From Fallopia convolvulus (taxonomy: Eukaryota; Streptophyta; Magnoliopsida; Caryophyllales; Polygonaceae): a stretch of 64,000 bases of DNA. Made by a program: the position numbers and the translations under genes. Location: positions 13,832,576 to 13,896,575 of the forward strand of contig OZ024722.1 of NCBI GenBank assembly GCA_964016875.1, read 5' to 3'. Under the pieces are notes generated by a model that saw only the letters and a program-made list of their open reading frames with translations, was not told the origin of the DNA and did no database searches. Every line of letters starts with the position of its first letter. Position 1 is the first letter of the stretch. Below, in pieces: positions 29,754 to 41,220 of the stretch.

Positions 29754-32700
29754 GTATCGCATATTGGAATGTTAAAGGGGTCCGTAGACCTAATTTCTGG
29801 GAAGAAATTGGGTTTATTAGAAAATCAAATAAATTAAATATCAAGTGTCTATCGGAAACTAAGACAGACCAATTACCTTATATTAACTCTTGGACTAAAT
29901 GTGGATTTAAAAAAATTATTTTTAGCCCCAACTTAGGATCTCGTGGTGGAATGTGGATATTAATGACAAATGATTCATTTTCACAACATTGTTCTGAGTT
30001 TTATAATAATACAAACCTTATAATCTTATATTATGACCATAAGTCAATTAAATTCCTAATTGCTTTTGTATATGCCCCCGCTAGGGAAGAAGACAAACAC
30101 GAGTATTGGGATTTTTTTAGCAGAATTTTTACTACATTCTGGTTTTCCTTTCATTATTATTGGAGACGTGAATGAAATTAATTCTTCTAATGATAAACTA
30201 GGGGGCAGTTCCTACACAATCACGCTTCATACGTCTACAAAATTTAAAATTAAGATTAGGACTTATTGATCTCCCTACTTCGGGGTTTCCTTTTACTTGG
30301 AGAAAAAGTTCAAATTTTTTGGATAATACTTTTGAAAAATTAGATAGAACTTTAATTCATCATTCGTTAGTTACACATTACCCATCTGTAAAAACTGTTC
30401 ACCCCCATTTACAACTTCAGATCATTGTTTAATCTCGATCAATTTAAATAATTATCAATCATTTAAAAAATTCCCGTTTTTAGATTTGAGAATGCTTGGA
30501 TTTCTAAACTAACCTTTGAGAATCTTGTTCTTAAAGTATGGAGATATAATTTAACTGGATCTTATATGTTTAAAGTTTCTGCTAAGATGCATCTACTTAA
30601 AAAGTATTCGAAATCTTGAGCCAAGACTAATATCAATAATAATTTTGAACAATTGAAAATTTTACTGGCTCGATTAAATGAATTACAAGATAGCTTATTG
30701 ACTACTCCAAACTCTAACATTATACTCAATAAACTACAAATACATTTGAATAAATATAATGCCCTTCTCCAGTTTCAAAATATTTTCTGGAAGCAACGTG
30801 CCAAAATAAAACACCTTCAGAATGTAGATAAAAATACGAAATATTTTCATTCCATCTCTAAAATACGATCTTTCAAACAAAAAACTGTTAACTTTACTAG
30901 TACTCAAGGTTTAATTGTCTCTGATCAAGAGACAATCGCCCGGTCGATCTCCAATGAAATTAAGAATAGGTTCTTGGCTAATCCCTTGTGTTATATTCAA
31001 ACAAATGATTTAAACATTATACCTTGTCTAGTTACACAAGAAGAAAATTTTCAGTTTAGTAAAGTCCCCACCCAAACGGAAATTAAAGCAGTTGTTAAAG
31101 ATTTGGGTCCAGATAAAACTCCTGGTCCAGATGGTTTCACAGCAGAATTTTTCCAACACTATTGGCATATTGTTGGGAACTCGGTTTGCTCTGCTATCAG
31201 TTCATTTTTTCACTCTGGTCATATGCTTCAAGCTTTTAATAAATCTTTCATTACATTAATACCCAAAATTGATTCTCCTTTAACTATTAATCACTATAGA
31301 CCCATTAGCTTGTGTAACACAATTTATAAAATTATTACTAAAATAATTGTCGCAAGGATATCTCATATCCTTCCAAATCTAGTTCATCCGTTACAAGGAG
31401 CGTTTGTACAAGGTAGACTTATCCAAGATAATATCTTAATAGCCCATGAAATTTTCCATTCATTCCATAAAAAAAAAAGAAGGGACGTCAGGGTTGGATG
31501 GCGATTAAAATAGACATGGAAAAAGCATATGATAAAATAGACTGGAATTTTATCAAACAAATTTTGGTAAAATTTGGTTTCAGTGATTATTGGGTTCATA
31601 TAATAATGACGTGTAGTACCACATCTTCTTCCTCGATTCTTGTTAATAATGAACCTGGCCCTGAGTTTATTCCGCAATGTGGAATTAGACAAGGAGACCC
31701 AATGTCCCCTTTTATCTTTATCTTAGCTATGGAATATTTAGCACGTACTTTGCAAGCAGAATCGGAAAAAACAACACCTAAAATTGGAAGTCAATTAGTT
31801 AAGAATGGGACTAGTATTCCATTTTGAAGTTTTGCAGATGATACCATTATTTTTGCAAATGCAAATTTGGATAATATTCAGTATATTAAATCTTTCTTGG
31901 ACAAATTTTGTATTTTGTCTGGACTATCAATTAATTACAATAAAATCTCTTTTCAAACTTCTGAAAATATTTCTCGTCCTCTGGCTGCTTCTCTAGCTGC
32001 TATCTTAAATATACAAATTACTACCTCAATGGAAAAATATTTAGGTATCCCTATATTAAAAGGACGTGTTCAGAACTCAATGTTCAATGATATTACAGAT
32101 AAACTTAAACACCAATTAACTCAGTGGAAAGCTAATTCTATTTCCCATGCGGGCAGGACTGTTTCAATTCAGTCCAACCTCTTAGGCAAGATTAGTTATT
32201 TAATGCAAAGTTTCTTTCTACCAAAAGGTATTTGTGATGAAATAGATAAAATAAATAGAACTTTTTTTTGGAATAAATATTTACCTAATCATCATCCTTT
32301 AATTAGTTGGGAAAAGATCTGTTCCCCAAAGGAAAATGGTGGAGTGGGGTTAAGAACTGCCTATAATAATAATGCTGCTCTTCAGATGAAATTCCTATGG
32401 AAAATTATTACTAATCCTGATAATATATGGGTAAAAATAATTAATGAAAAGTATTTACGAAATCAGCATATACTTAATTATACACCTAAAGCTACATCAT
32501 GGCAATTTGGAAGATTACTACATATTAAGGATGCTTTTTCTAAAGGTATTAAATGGCTTGTTGGAAATGGTCAAAATATCTTATTTTGGTCAGATACTTG
32601 GGTAGGAAATTCTAATCTAATGGAGTATTTTGACAATGACAATATTCATTTAAAAGTAGCTTCCTTGATTCTACCGAATAAAGCATGGGATATTGTAGCA

Positions 32701-34351
32701 CTCTCTACATTACTACCGTCTTGGATAATTCATAAGATTTCTTCTATTTTTCTACCTACTAGAAATATACGCCCGTGCATTTGCACGGGTCAATAATTAT
32801 GTTTAAATTTTTATTTGCGTGTTTTCGTACTTAGTTTTTACAAATATTATATTCCACCAATAAAGTTCTTGAAGTTGTATACATTTTTCACATATAACTA
32901 CCACATGTACTCATAATTGACATTCAATTAGTGTTATACTATTTTATTAATATGAATTAAACTTTAAATTATAAAAATAAAAGGATTATATTAAGGGTGG
33001 AAGACAAAAAGACTATGATATAATATTTTAATAAAATATCATATTAAATTTTTTATATATACACACTTTAAAATCCTATTAAATATGCTAATAAGGTGAA
33101 TAGGAATTAAGTAATATTAAGCGGGGAAGATCATAAGACAAAGGTCAAGTGTGTATAATATAAAGGCAATAGGATAATTGAATGCTAAAAAGCAATGCAT
33201 TGAATGAAAAAAGATACAAATTTACAAGTAGGTTAGATTTCTGACGTACAGGACTCCATAATTTGGACCCCGTCTTCGGATGGCTCTTTTACAGTTAAAT
33301 CAGCTTCTGAATTAATAACATCTTTTAGAAATTTGCCTATTTCGGGTTTTGCATGGATTTGGAGACTGCGAGTACCCCCTAAAATTCAGAATTTCATATG
33401 GAAAGCATGCTCAGATTGTCTGCCTACAACTGATAGAATTAATAAATATTATCACTCGGTCTATGCCACTTGTTCTTTATGTGAATCTGCACCTGAATCG
33501 CTTCATCACTTATTTTTCTTATGTCCTTTTACTCAGAAAATGTTGGCTAGCTTAGAAATTAAATTAAAAGATCAGTTTATAATTGCTAATATAACAGATT
33601 CTTTTAAAACTGATTTATTTGAAACCTTACATTTAAATATTAACTCAGACATATTATGTTTCCTGTGGTGGTTTATATGGAATCACAGAAATGCCTTAAT
33701 CTTCAAGAAAAAGATTGTGAACTCTAAGTTAAGTCTTGTTGAGTTAGCTTTTAGAGAATTCTCCTTATGGGACCTTGCTACCTGTAAAAAATCTAATACA
33801 AAATCTAATCATAATAAAAATACTCGAAAGAGAAAGTCAAATGCAGTTTGGAGAAAACCGCCTCCCCAATGGTTTAAATTAAATACTGATGCTTCTAAAC
33901 AATTTAACTCTGATACGTATATAAGTACTATCATTAGAGATAGTAATAGTCGTGTTCATAAAATAGATCGTAAGAAAATTTCTGATGTTTCTATTATTCA
34001 AGCTGAATCAATTGCGATGATTGAAGGGATTAAAATGGCATTATCATTTAATATTTCACATCTGATAATAGAATGGGATAATTTAACATTAATTAATTCT
34101 TTACGAAGTACTTGGAAAATTCCTTGGGAAATCAAACATTTAGTTAAGGAATTTAGAAGTTTGGTGATTGGGTTTCAGGAGGTGGTTTTTTTCATTGTTT
34201 TAGGGAATGTAATGCTGCGGCAGACTTCCTTGCAAGAAGACATGTCAATATTGGACATTGTTAGCAAATCCTACAAGACTCAAGCTCAAGTTCTAATACT
34301 TCTAGTGTTAGAAGTAGTGTTTTTTGTTATCCTTTATTGTTACAATTCTTA
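29750..34351 (+). pseudogene. LINE ORF2: endonuclease, reverse transcriptase, zinc region, RNase H; broken
   Basis: Endonuclease: AYWNVKGVRRPNFWEE, LSETKTDQL, FVYAPAREED, IIIGDVNEINSSNDKLGG and TSDHCLI after frame changes in T runs near 30110 and 30230. RT: GPDKTPGPDGFTAEFF, SFITLIPKID, RPISLCNTIYKIITK, MAIKIDMEKAYDKIDW (after a shift in an A10 run at about 31470), CGIRQGDPMSPFIF and the catalytic FADDTIIF just after a TGA at 31825-31827. The later RT part spans 31867-32758. A Helitron occupies 32759-33237 and the frame resumes exactly after it (SDVQDSIIWTPSSDGSF). The zinc-binding region is FAWIWRLRVPPKIQNFIWK, CSLCESAPESLHHLFFLCP. RNase H is WFKLNTDASK, QAESIAMIEGIKMAL, IIEWDNLTLINSL; a shift in a T7 run near 34185 breaks its end. 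Confidence 0.88.
32759..33237 (-). mobile_element. Non-autonomous Helitron (479 bp) inside LINE ORF2
   Basis: On the minus strand it starts TCTAACCTACTTG and ends in the hairpin CCCGTGCAAATGCACGGG (32789-32772) followed by CTAG ten bases later. It sits between A (32758) and T (33238), the Helitron target, with no duplication. Removing it restores the LINE frame across the junction, which fixes both ends to the base. No coding content. Confidence 0.88.
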
Positions 34352-34445
34352 AAGATCATCCGTTGCGATGATTTAGGCTGGCCTTGTTCTGTTAAGGTAG
34401 TCTAATGTTTGCTGTAATGAGCTTGTTGCTCATTGTATAAAAAAA

Positions 34446-34461
34446 ACAATAAAAAAATCAT
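34446..34461 (+). repeat. LINE target-site duplication, right copy
   Basis: ACAATAAAAAAATCAT follows the A-rich LINE tail and matches 24671-24685. Its last nine bases (AAAAATCAT) also differ by one base from AAAAATTAT at 39239-39247, the right flank of the neighbouring MULE-like element. Confidence 0.65.
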
Positions 34462-35216
34462 GGGAAATTCCTTTTGGTGCCCCTGTGGTTTCGACTTTTC
34501 CTTTTGGTGTCCAAAAAAAATTCTTATTCCTCTTGGTACCCTTATACTTTTAACATTTTCCTTTCCGTAACTAAAATAGACCTAAATCCCAAATTCCATC
34601 CAAAATTTACATTTTCTGTCAAAAAAATATTAAAACAAAATAAAACTAAAATATGGGTATTCATACTTCTAATCTGTGTGTGATTTTGGGAGTCTTTGTT
34701 CTTGGTTCAGTCAAAGTCGGTACTGAAATCTCCACTCTTCTCAATCCAAAATTCACCTCAGAGTCACTTTCTGTGCTTTCCGTTGTCTCTCCCCTTCTTT
34801 ACCCAGAACCCAATTCAATTTGTCTTCTTTTTAAATCCGAATTGGATCTCTTTGCTTTGTGTTCTCTGAAACCACTCCCTTATCTGTTCAATTGTCTGTT
34901 GATTTTTGGTGGGCTTCGGTGGAATTTGAACTGGGTTCCGTCAAATCAATGATGCAAAGTTTAGTGACGTGATTCTCTCTCTTTCTCCCTATTTCTTCTC
35001 TCTTTTCCTTTCTTTTGTTCGTTTATTGGTCAAATCTTATGATTCTGTAGGTTTTATAAATTTCAGATGAGATGAATTTGTGTGGTGGGAGAGTAGTTGG
35101 ATCCATGATTCTACCGAGTTCTAACCCGACCCGGATACCCGGAGATGGCGCATCCGACCAGTTCTCGGCGGGGTCCGGATGCTTGTGGTCGATGATGATC
35201 CTACTTGCTTACAGAA

Positions 35217-35512
35217 AGTGAGTTTACGCCCAGTGGTCGAGAAAGAAAGTGAGTTTCGGCCGAGAAAGAAAGTCTGAATCGGAGCTTTCTCGGTGGCCAC
35301 CAACTCGTCGCGGAGCAGCAGCCTTGGACTTCCATAATCTCCGGAAATCGGATTATTAGAGGACGAAGAACTGGCGGCGAAATCGCGGAAGCGATCGGTG
35401 GGCGAGTAATGATAAGAGTCTAGATCAAGAAGATTGCGGAGGAAGGCGGATATTGAGACGTCAAAATCGGAGCTTTCTCGGTGGAGGAAACTGGAAACAT
35501 CGGGGAGCGCGT
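35217..35512 (-). pseudogene. Exon-like captured segment in the MULE (about 95 codons, family unknown)
   Basis: On the minus strand an open frame reads LPDVSSFLHRESSDFDVSIS, AFLRNLLDLDSYHYSPTDRF, SGDYGSPRLLLRDELVATEK and FFLGRNSLSFSTTGRKLTF. It then reaches a splice-donor-like TGTAAGCAAG. GC content and codon usage look genic, unlike the AT-rich neighbours. A near-repeat GAAAGCTCCGATT occurs twice within it. I do not recognise the protein. It is probably part of a host gene picked up by the element. Confidence 0.45.
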
Positions 35513-35747
35513 GACGCCACCACCAGCAGATGGCTCATTAAAAGCTGCCGGCGTACACGCCAATCAGTGCGAATAGTAGTAATGGGATGAGCAATCGTCG
35601 CAATTCCCGGTCTGCTTTGGATTTCGACTTGAGTTCTATCAATATGATGAACTTGAGAGGCAACGTGGTGAGTTATGCACAGGATCAGAACAGATGCAGG
35701 ATCTTGCAGGCTAAGAGCTTCAGGATCAGGGCTGAAATAGGGGATAA

Positions 35748-37344
35748 CTAGTTGACCCCGTCGTGCCATGCACGACTACGACTCGATATTTTTTAGATAT
35801 ACTATAAAAAAGATATTAATAAATAAAAATATAATGTAAAATTTAATGTAAGTAATTTGTTGCCCGTAATATGTATAAAAATTATTTTGTTTTTTAAAAT
35901 TTTTAAAATCAAATCAAATAAATTAAATTTAGATTATTAAGTTTAAAATTGAGAATAAACATGGATTATTAAGATAAAATTGAGTATATTTATCTTTTAA
36001 TATAAGAGAGATAAAGAAAAAACTAAAATGTTAAAAAGATTAAGCGTATATAGTTTATTTGCTTATAAAGAAAAAAATCAACCATTAGTTATATTTTTTA
36101 AGTTAAAATATTATCTCCTACCAAAAATTAAGATATTATCTAAATTTGAGAAATAAATAAATTTTAATTAAGTGAAAAAAATTTGTCATGTGGAATATAA
36201 AGTGGAAAGAATAATTAATATATAATGTTTATGGAGGAAGGATTAAATGACATGTGGCAAAATCCTATATGGATTAATAATAGGATGACATGGTTGAAAT
36301 TCCAACTTTCCAAAATATTAAACAATCAAATGAGTATTTTTTTAATCCAAATCCAATCCAAAAGAAAACAATTATAGATTAAAAGATTTATTAAAAGAAA
36401 GTTTTTAATATATTTTTAAATAAAAACGAATTTGATTTGTATGTAAATTGGAAAAAAATGGTAAAAGAATTCCTAATTTAATTTTCCTCAATTAAAGCAA
36501 TCAAATAAAATAATAAAACAATTTTATAAAATTTTCCATTTGTAGGTGAAACAATCAAGTAATCGTGGCTTACTAAATAAATTACCAAAAATATCTTGCT
36601 GATTTGTAAGTAAATTGCTAAGAAGTTGGAATGAATCAAACCAAATGGTACATTTTTATTTAATGAGAGGACATATAACATTTATTTGATAGTTTGCAAG
36701 TAACCAATAATCAATAATTAATAAAAAAACTTAATTGGTTGTTAAGAGTGGTAAAAAACTAATAAATAAAATTAATTAAAAATCAAAATAAGTTTTAGAT
36801 CACGTATAAAATATTTTATTTTTTTATATATAAAATTTTCAAATGAATCAAACGAATCAAAACTTTTTATTTTCAACGTAAAATTTGAAAAATTGTAGTA
36901 AGAAGATATTTCACATATAAAATCAAAAAATTGTTATTATAAAAATTATGAATTCAATCAAACAAATATACTCTTTTATAATTTCCAATTCGTTCTTAAT
37001 TGAAAAGTTGGAAAGAATATATATTGATATGGCTTGATATGGTGGTTGTACATAAATTGCCTAAAATTCTTCTTGATTTTATTATAAATTGCCATATATA
37101 ATCATTGTAGTTTTTTATTTGAATTATTTATTATTTATTAATTATAGTAAATATGACATGTTAATGATATGGCAGAATATAATATGACGTGGTATGACGT
37201 GTAAAAAATATAATGACATGGCTTAAGAAAAATGTGACATGTGGCAAAATCCAAGGTGACGTATTCTGGAAACGACACGTGGAAAAAGCTGAGGTAGCGC
37301 AACGTGGAGACTCCAAACCTTATTGCTTTTATATATATAGTAGA
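35748..37344 (-). mobile_element. Helitron (1597 bp) in the MULE
   Basis: The minus-strand 5' end is TCTACTATATATATAAAAGC at 37344. The 3' end has hairpin GTCGTGCATGGCACGAC (35776-35760) and CTAG at 35751-35748. Flanks are A (35747) and T (37345). The interior is AT-rich with no Rep/helicase. Confidence 0.82.
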
Positions 37345-37418
37345 TTTTTTTTTATTAATTTTTAACGGAAAGTTGTAAAAATTGGATGGAGTTTGGGTTG
37401 ATGTGCAATCTACCCTAA

Positions 37419-39125
37419 TCTATGTATATATATAAAAGACGCAAAGAATAAGGTCACCACGTTGTGCCACCTAGGATTTTCCTACGTGTCGTTCCCACAT
37501 TAAGCCACATAGGATTTTGCCACATAGGATTTTTTATTTTGAGAATTTATATATGTTGATATTATTTTAGGATAATATAGAAATAGGATAAATTAATTTA
37601 GGAAAGATTCTATCTAAAATAAAGATGTTATCTAATGTTACATCTTAAGTATTAATGCTAAATATTTGATATGATAATTTATTTAACTTAAAAAGATTAT
37701 ATTTAAAATAAAATAAACTATAAAAGCATTAAATATTTGGTAAAATATTATTGATGAATATTATTTATAATAATTTATTTATTTTATTTTTTATCACAAT
37801 ATAAGCTATTTGCCACGTAGGATTTTACCATATGCCGCCCCGGATTTTTCGTACATGTCATTCTCAGAATTTATATATATTGAAAAGATTCTATCTAACA
37901 TAAAATAAACTATAATATATATTAGGATAGATTCCGAGTATATAATTGATTATCAGTTGATTACATTATCTTTATCTATATATTTATTTCTATAAAAATT
38001 TTATTCAATCAACTTATGATAAAAAAATAAAAAATTACAAGATGATAAAAATTACATTATCTATGTCTTTTTATACATTTATGATATAAAAGATTTTTTA
38101 AAAATTAAATTAATTCGAAATTTATTTGATTCTAAAAATAAAAAACTATCGTACTATGTGAGTATAATTTTTTTTATCTTTTATGTATCATTATATTAAA
38201 ATAAATATACTCATACTTAATTTGAGTCGTAGTCATGCATGACATGACGGGTATAACTAGTACATTATAAAGCAGAAATCAAATCTGTGTAAAAATTTAC
38301 GTCACGTGGCATAATCTGAATAAAATAATGAAAAACCTTTTTTCAACTTAAAAAACTAAAATAATAATTCTAGAAATACCCTTATACATTATACTCTAAT
38401 AATAATTCTAGAAATCACGATAATCTTAAATTCTTAACCACTTCATAAAATAGATAATGGATAGATATCATATTATATGCATAGATTGTTTCATATAGAT
38501 TAATTAATATGCAATTATATTTTTAAAAAATTTAATTAAGTAATAAACATTACTAAATAAAAAATAAATTTATAAAGATTGAAGGTTTTTTATGGTAAGA
38601 TTTAAAATTTTATAAAATAGATAAAATATATATAGTTTTCTATCTATGTAAATATTCATTTTATTCTTAGAAATTCATAAATATACAAAAAAGGCAATTT
38701 TAGATTTTATAAAATAATTAATGTATCAAAATAAAATTTTATCTATATAATTTTCTATCTATGTTTATTGATATTGAAAAACAATATTATATGTGCTATC
38801 TAAAGATTATGCTAAAATATTTTTATCGGATTGTTGAAAAAAGGTTATCGATATAAATTTCTATCTATATCTAAAGTAATACATAATAAAATAGAAATAA
38901 ATTATCTATAAAATTTGCGCTACATGACACTTTAAGAACCAATTATTTTTTCATTTTATTTATTTATTTATTTTTATTATACTTAAAAGTGAATGTATTA
39001 GGTTTGATTTAGAAAAATATTTTCCATGTTTATTTAATTTTATCTTAAAGATTACAAAACAAAAAATTTGTTAAATTATATATAAATTTTTAAAACTACC
39101 CGTAAATTTACGGGAATTACACTAG
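37419..39125 (+). mobile_element. Compound Helitron block: one 5' end, two 3' ends
   Basis: The 5' end is TCTATGTATATATATAAAAG at 37419 after A (37418). A first 3' end lies at 38260 (palindrome GTCATGCATGAC at 38232-38243, then AACTAG, then T). A second lies at 39125 (hairpin CCCGTAAATTTACGGG at 39099-39114, then ACACTAG, then T). Joining the outer flanks restores the MULE right inverted repeat. It is either two adjacent or nested Helitrons, or one with a gained terminator. Non-coding and AT-rich. Confidence 0.7.
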
Positions 39126-39247
39126 TTTAGGTTACTGATGAGATTTTTTTAAGACTTTGAGGACACCAAAAGGAATTACTTTTTTTTGGACACCAAAAGA
39201 AAATGTCTATACCTCAAGGATACCAAAAGGAAAATTCCAAAAATTAT

Positions 39248-40217
39248 ATAACGGTGTGAAAAATTGAAATTCAAAATTCATGAAGAGCAGATTAAGTGGA
39301 GTGTCACGAGAAAAGGAGAGAAAAATTCAATTCGAAAAATGTATAAGACAAGGTCATGATAAATAGTCGTGGGCACGTGATTTTCAAATTAAAAAAGTCC
39401 AGCAAAAAATGACTAGTAATTAGTAAAGCATATTCTATGAGAAGATCAGTAGATACATTATGCTAAATTTGACTATTAAGGCAATAATAGGTTCTTAATT
39501 TGATGTTTCAATTAATGTGAATGTGGAAGAGGATTAAGGAAGATGAAGTAACACAAACTTATTCACATATGTTAATGTTCATGATCCTCAATCCGATTTC
39601 ATATCTCCTTTGAATTCCCAAACGACCCCTAAATATGATTTGACTAAACTCCAACTATCAACTCTACTAAAATTTCTTGTTTGAGGTGCTTTGTTAATTT
39701 ACATGATTTTCTATTGGTATCTTTCTTCTACTTGCGTCTTGTATTTGTTCGCATGTCCGTAAATCAAATAATTTTGTATGTTCCAACTTTTAGCAATGGA
39801 ATCTTTTGGAGGATTAAAAAATCAATATGGATCAAAATTAACTTCCAAAAAAAATAAAAAAAAATCAATTTGCACATACATAAGTCTAATGTGAACACAG
39901 GATGAAGATTCTTAAAAATATGGATCGATGCCCGGTAGTCATACCAAACATTTAGTTTAAAGTATGAACACATACTATAAAGTATAAATAAAACTATAGA
40001 ATAATGTGCAAGGGAATACATTGCTTGATCAAGGACACTTTGTTCACAGACTGAGCGAGCACCCCGAATACCCTCTAGGAAAAAGGAATTATTATGTTGA
40101 CGTATTTTGGTGGCTGATTCACACACCTCTACCCCAAGAAAAGGATCCTCCAAAGTCCAAAGAGAAGAGCATAAAGTTAACAACTATATTTAAATTGAAG
40201 GAAAAAAAAGTGAGTGA

Positions 40218-40218
<1 letters not shown>
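39248..40218. other. AT-rich intergenic DNA, no gene recognised
   Basis: A minus-strand ORF (40183-39764) and sequence around 40006-40160 have somewhat higher GC, but I see no family features. I treat the whole stretch as non-coding. Confidence 0.45.

Positions 40219-40274
<56 letters not shown>
40219..40274 (+). repeat. AAT microsatellite
   Basis: About 18 copies of AAT. It resumes at 41209-41220 on the far side of the next Helitron, so the Helitron landed inside the microsatellite. The Leu- or Ile-rich ORFs over it are artefacts. Confidence 0.95.
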
Positions 40275-40275
<1 letters not shown>

Positions 40276-41208
40276 CTATAACTATATATTAAAGATGTCC
40301 CTTTTCGAGCCACCAGAACGATTCTGGCCCCACCTCATATTTATAAAATTAATTTTTATTTCTAATATTTTAACTTTTACCGTATTATATTCTTCTTTAA
40401 CTATTTAAATCTATCTTTAACATCAAACAAATATCTATTTAGTATAACAATATCTTTTGAAAACTTCCTTATACAAATATTTAAAATTAAAGATAACAAA
40501 TTTAAAATATTTTTAAATAAGTATAAATATCTTTTATCTTTTAGCATGATGTCTTTTCACGAAATTATTTATAGATATATTTTTTCTTTTATAATAAAAA
40601 ATTAATGATAAATACTTATAATGTTTAAAAATAAAAAAAAATAGGTAATATCTATAACTATATATTAAAGTTGTACCTTTTTGAGTCACCAGAACAATTC
40701 TAGCCCCACCTTATATTTATAAAATTAATTTTTTTATATTATTATAACTTTTTTCTATTAAATTCTTTATAACTATTTAAATTTATTTCTAACATCAAAA
40801 AAATATCTATTTAGTATAATAATATTTTTTAAAATCTTCCTTATACAAGTATTTAAAATTAAAGATAAATATTTAAATATTAAAAAAAGAAATATAAATA
40901 TTTTATCATATATCTTTTGACGAATTTATTTATAGAAATATAATGATTTTCTTATATAAAAAAATTAATGAATAAATATTTCAATTTTTTAAAATTAATA
41001 AAAATGGATAATAAAATATTTAATAGATATTGAAATATTTGATAAACTCTAAATTTACGTACATGAAAAGTAATAAAATAGGAAGAATATAAAATAAATT
41101 ATTTATATTAAAGTTTATATTATATTTTTATTTATTTATTAATATCCTATTTATAATGTTTATAAAATATCGAATCGTAGTCGTACATGGTACGACGGGT
41201 AAAACTAG
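40275..41208 (+). mobile_element. Helitron with duplicated 5' end, inside the AAT microsatellite
   Basis: 5' ends TCTATAACTATATATTAAAG occur twice, at 40275 and 40651, each preceded by A. About 370 bp after each are homologous (GTC/ACCAGAACxATTCT, CCCCACC, AACTATTTAAAT). A single 3' end has hairpin GTCGTACATGGTACGAC (41180-41196) and CTAG at 41205-41208, then T. No protein-coding content. Confidence 0.8.
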
Positions 41209-41220
41209 TAATAATAATAA

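Larger units (their letters stand above)
24686..34445 (+). mobile_element. Long L1-type LINE, plus strand (about 9.3 kb without its Helitron)
   Basis: In order: GC-rich start, long stop-poor leader frame (24924-27413), gag-like ORF1 (27414-29048), a hydrophobic middle ORF (29049-29753), ORF2 with endonuclease, RT, zinc-binding and RNase H parts (29750 to about 34410), and an A-rich tail at 34436-34457. It is flanked by a near-perfect duplication (24671-24685 and 34446-34461). A 479-bp Helitron interrupts ORF2. The size exceeds that of most plant LINEs because of the leader. Confidence 0.8.
34462..39238. mobile_element. MULE-like element with long terminal inverted repeats, split by Helitrons
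   Basis: The left end GGGAAATTCCTTTTGGTG (34462) pairs with the right end, which on the minus strand reads GGAATTTTCCTTTTGGTA (from 39238). Similarity continues inward for about 170-200 bp through GGTGTCCAAAAAAAA and CCAAA(T/C)TCCATCCAA. The right repeat is interrupted by the Helitron block at 37419-39125, and a second Helitron (35748-37344) ends just inside it. Flanking 9-mers AAAAATCAT and AAAAATTAT differ by one base, as expected of an aged Mutator-type duplication. Without Helitrons it is about 1.47 kb. No transposase is present; an exon-like segment lies inside, so it may be a Pack-MULE. Confidence 0.7.

Noticed and set aside
39764..40183. Minus-strand 139-aa ORF left of the microsatellite
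   Set aside because: There are no recognisable motifs, and it has mixed composition with hydrophobic runs; it is not supported as a gene.
40119..40408. Leu- and Ile-rich ORFs (poly-Leu, poly-Ile)
   Set aside because: They are translations of the AAT microsatellite.
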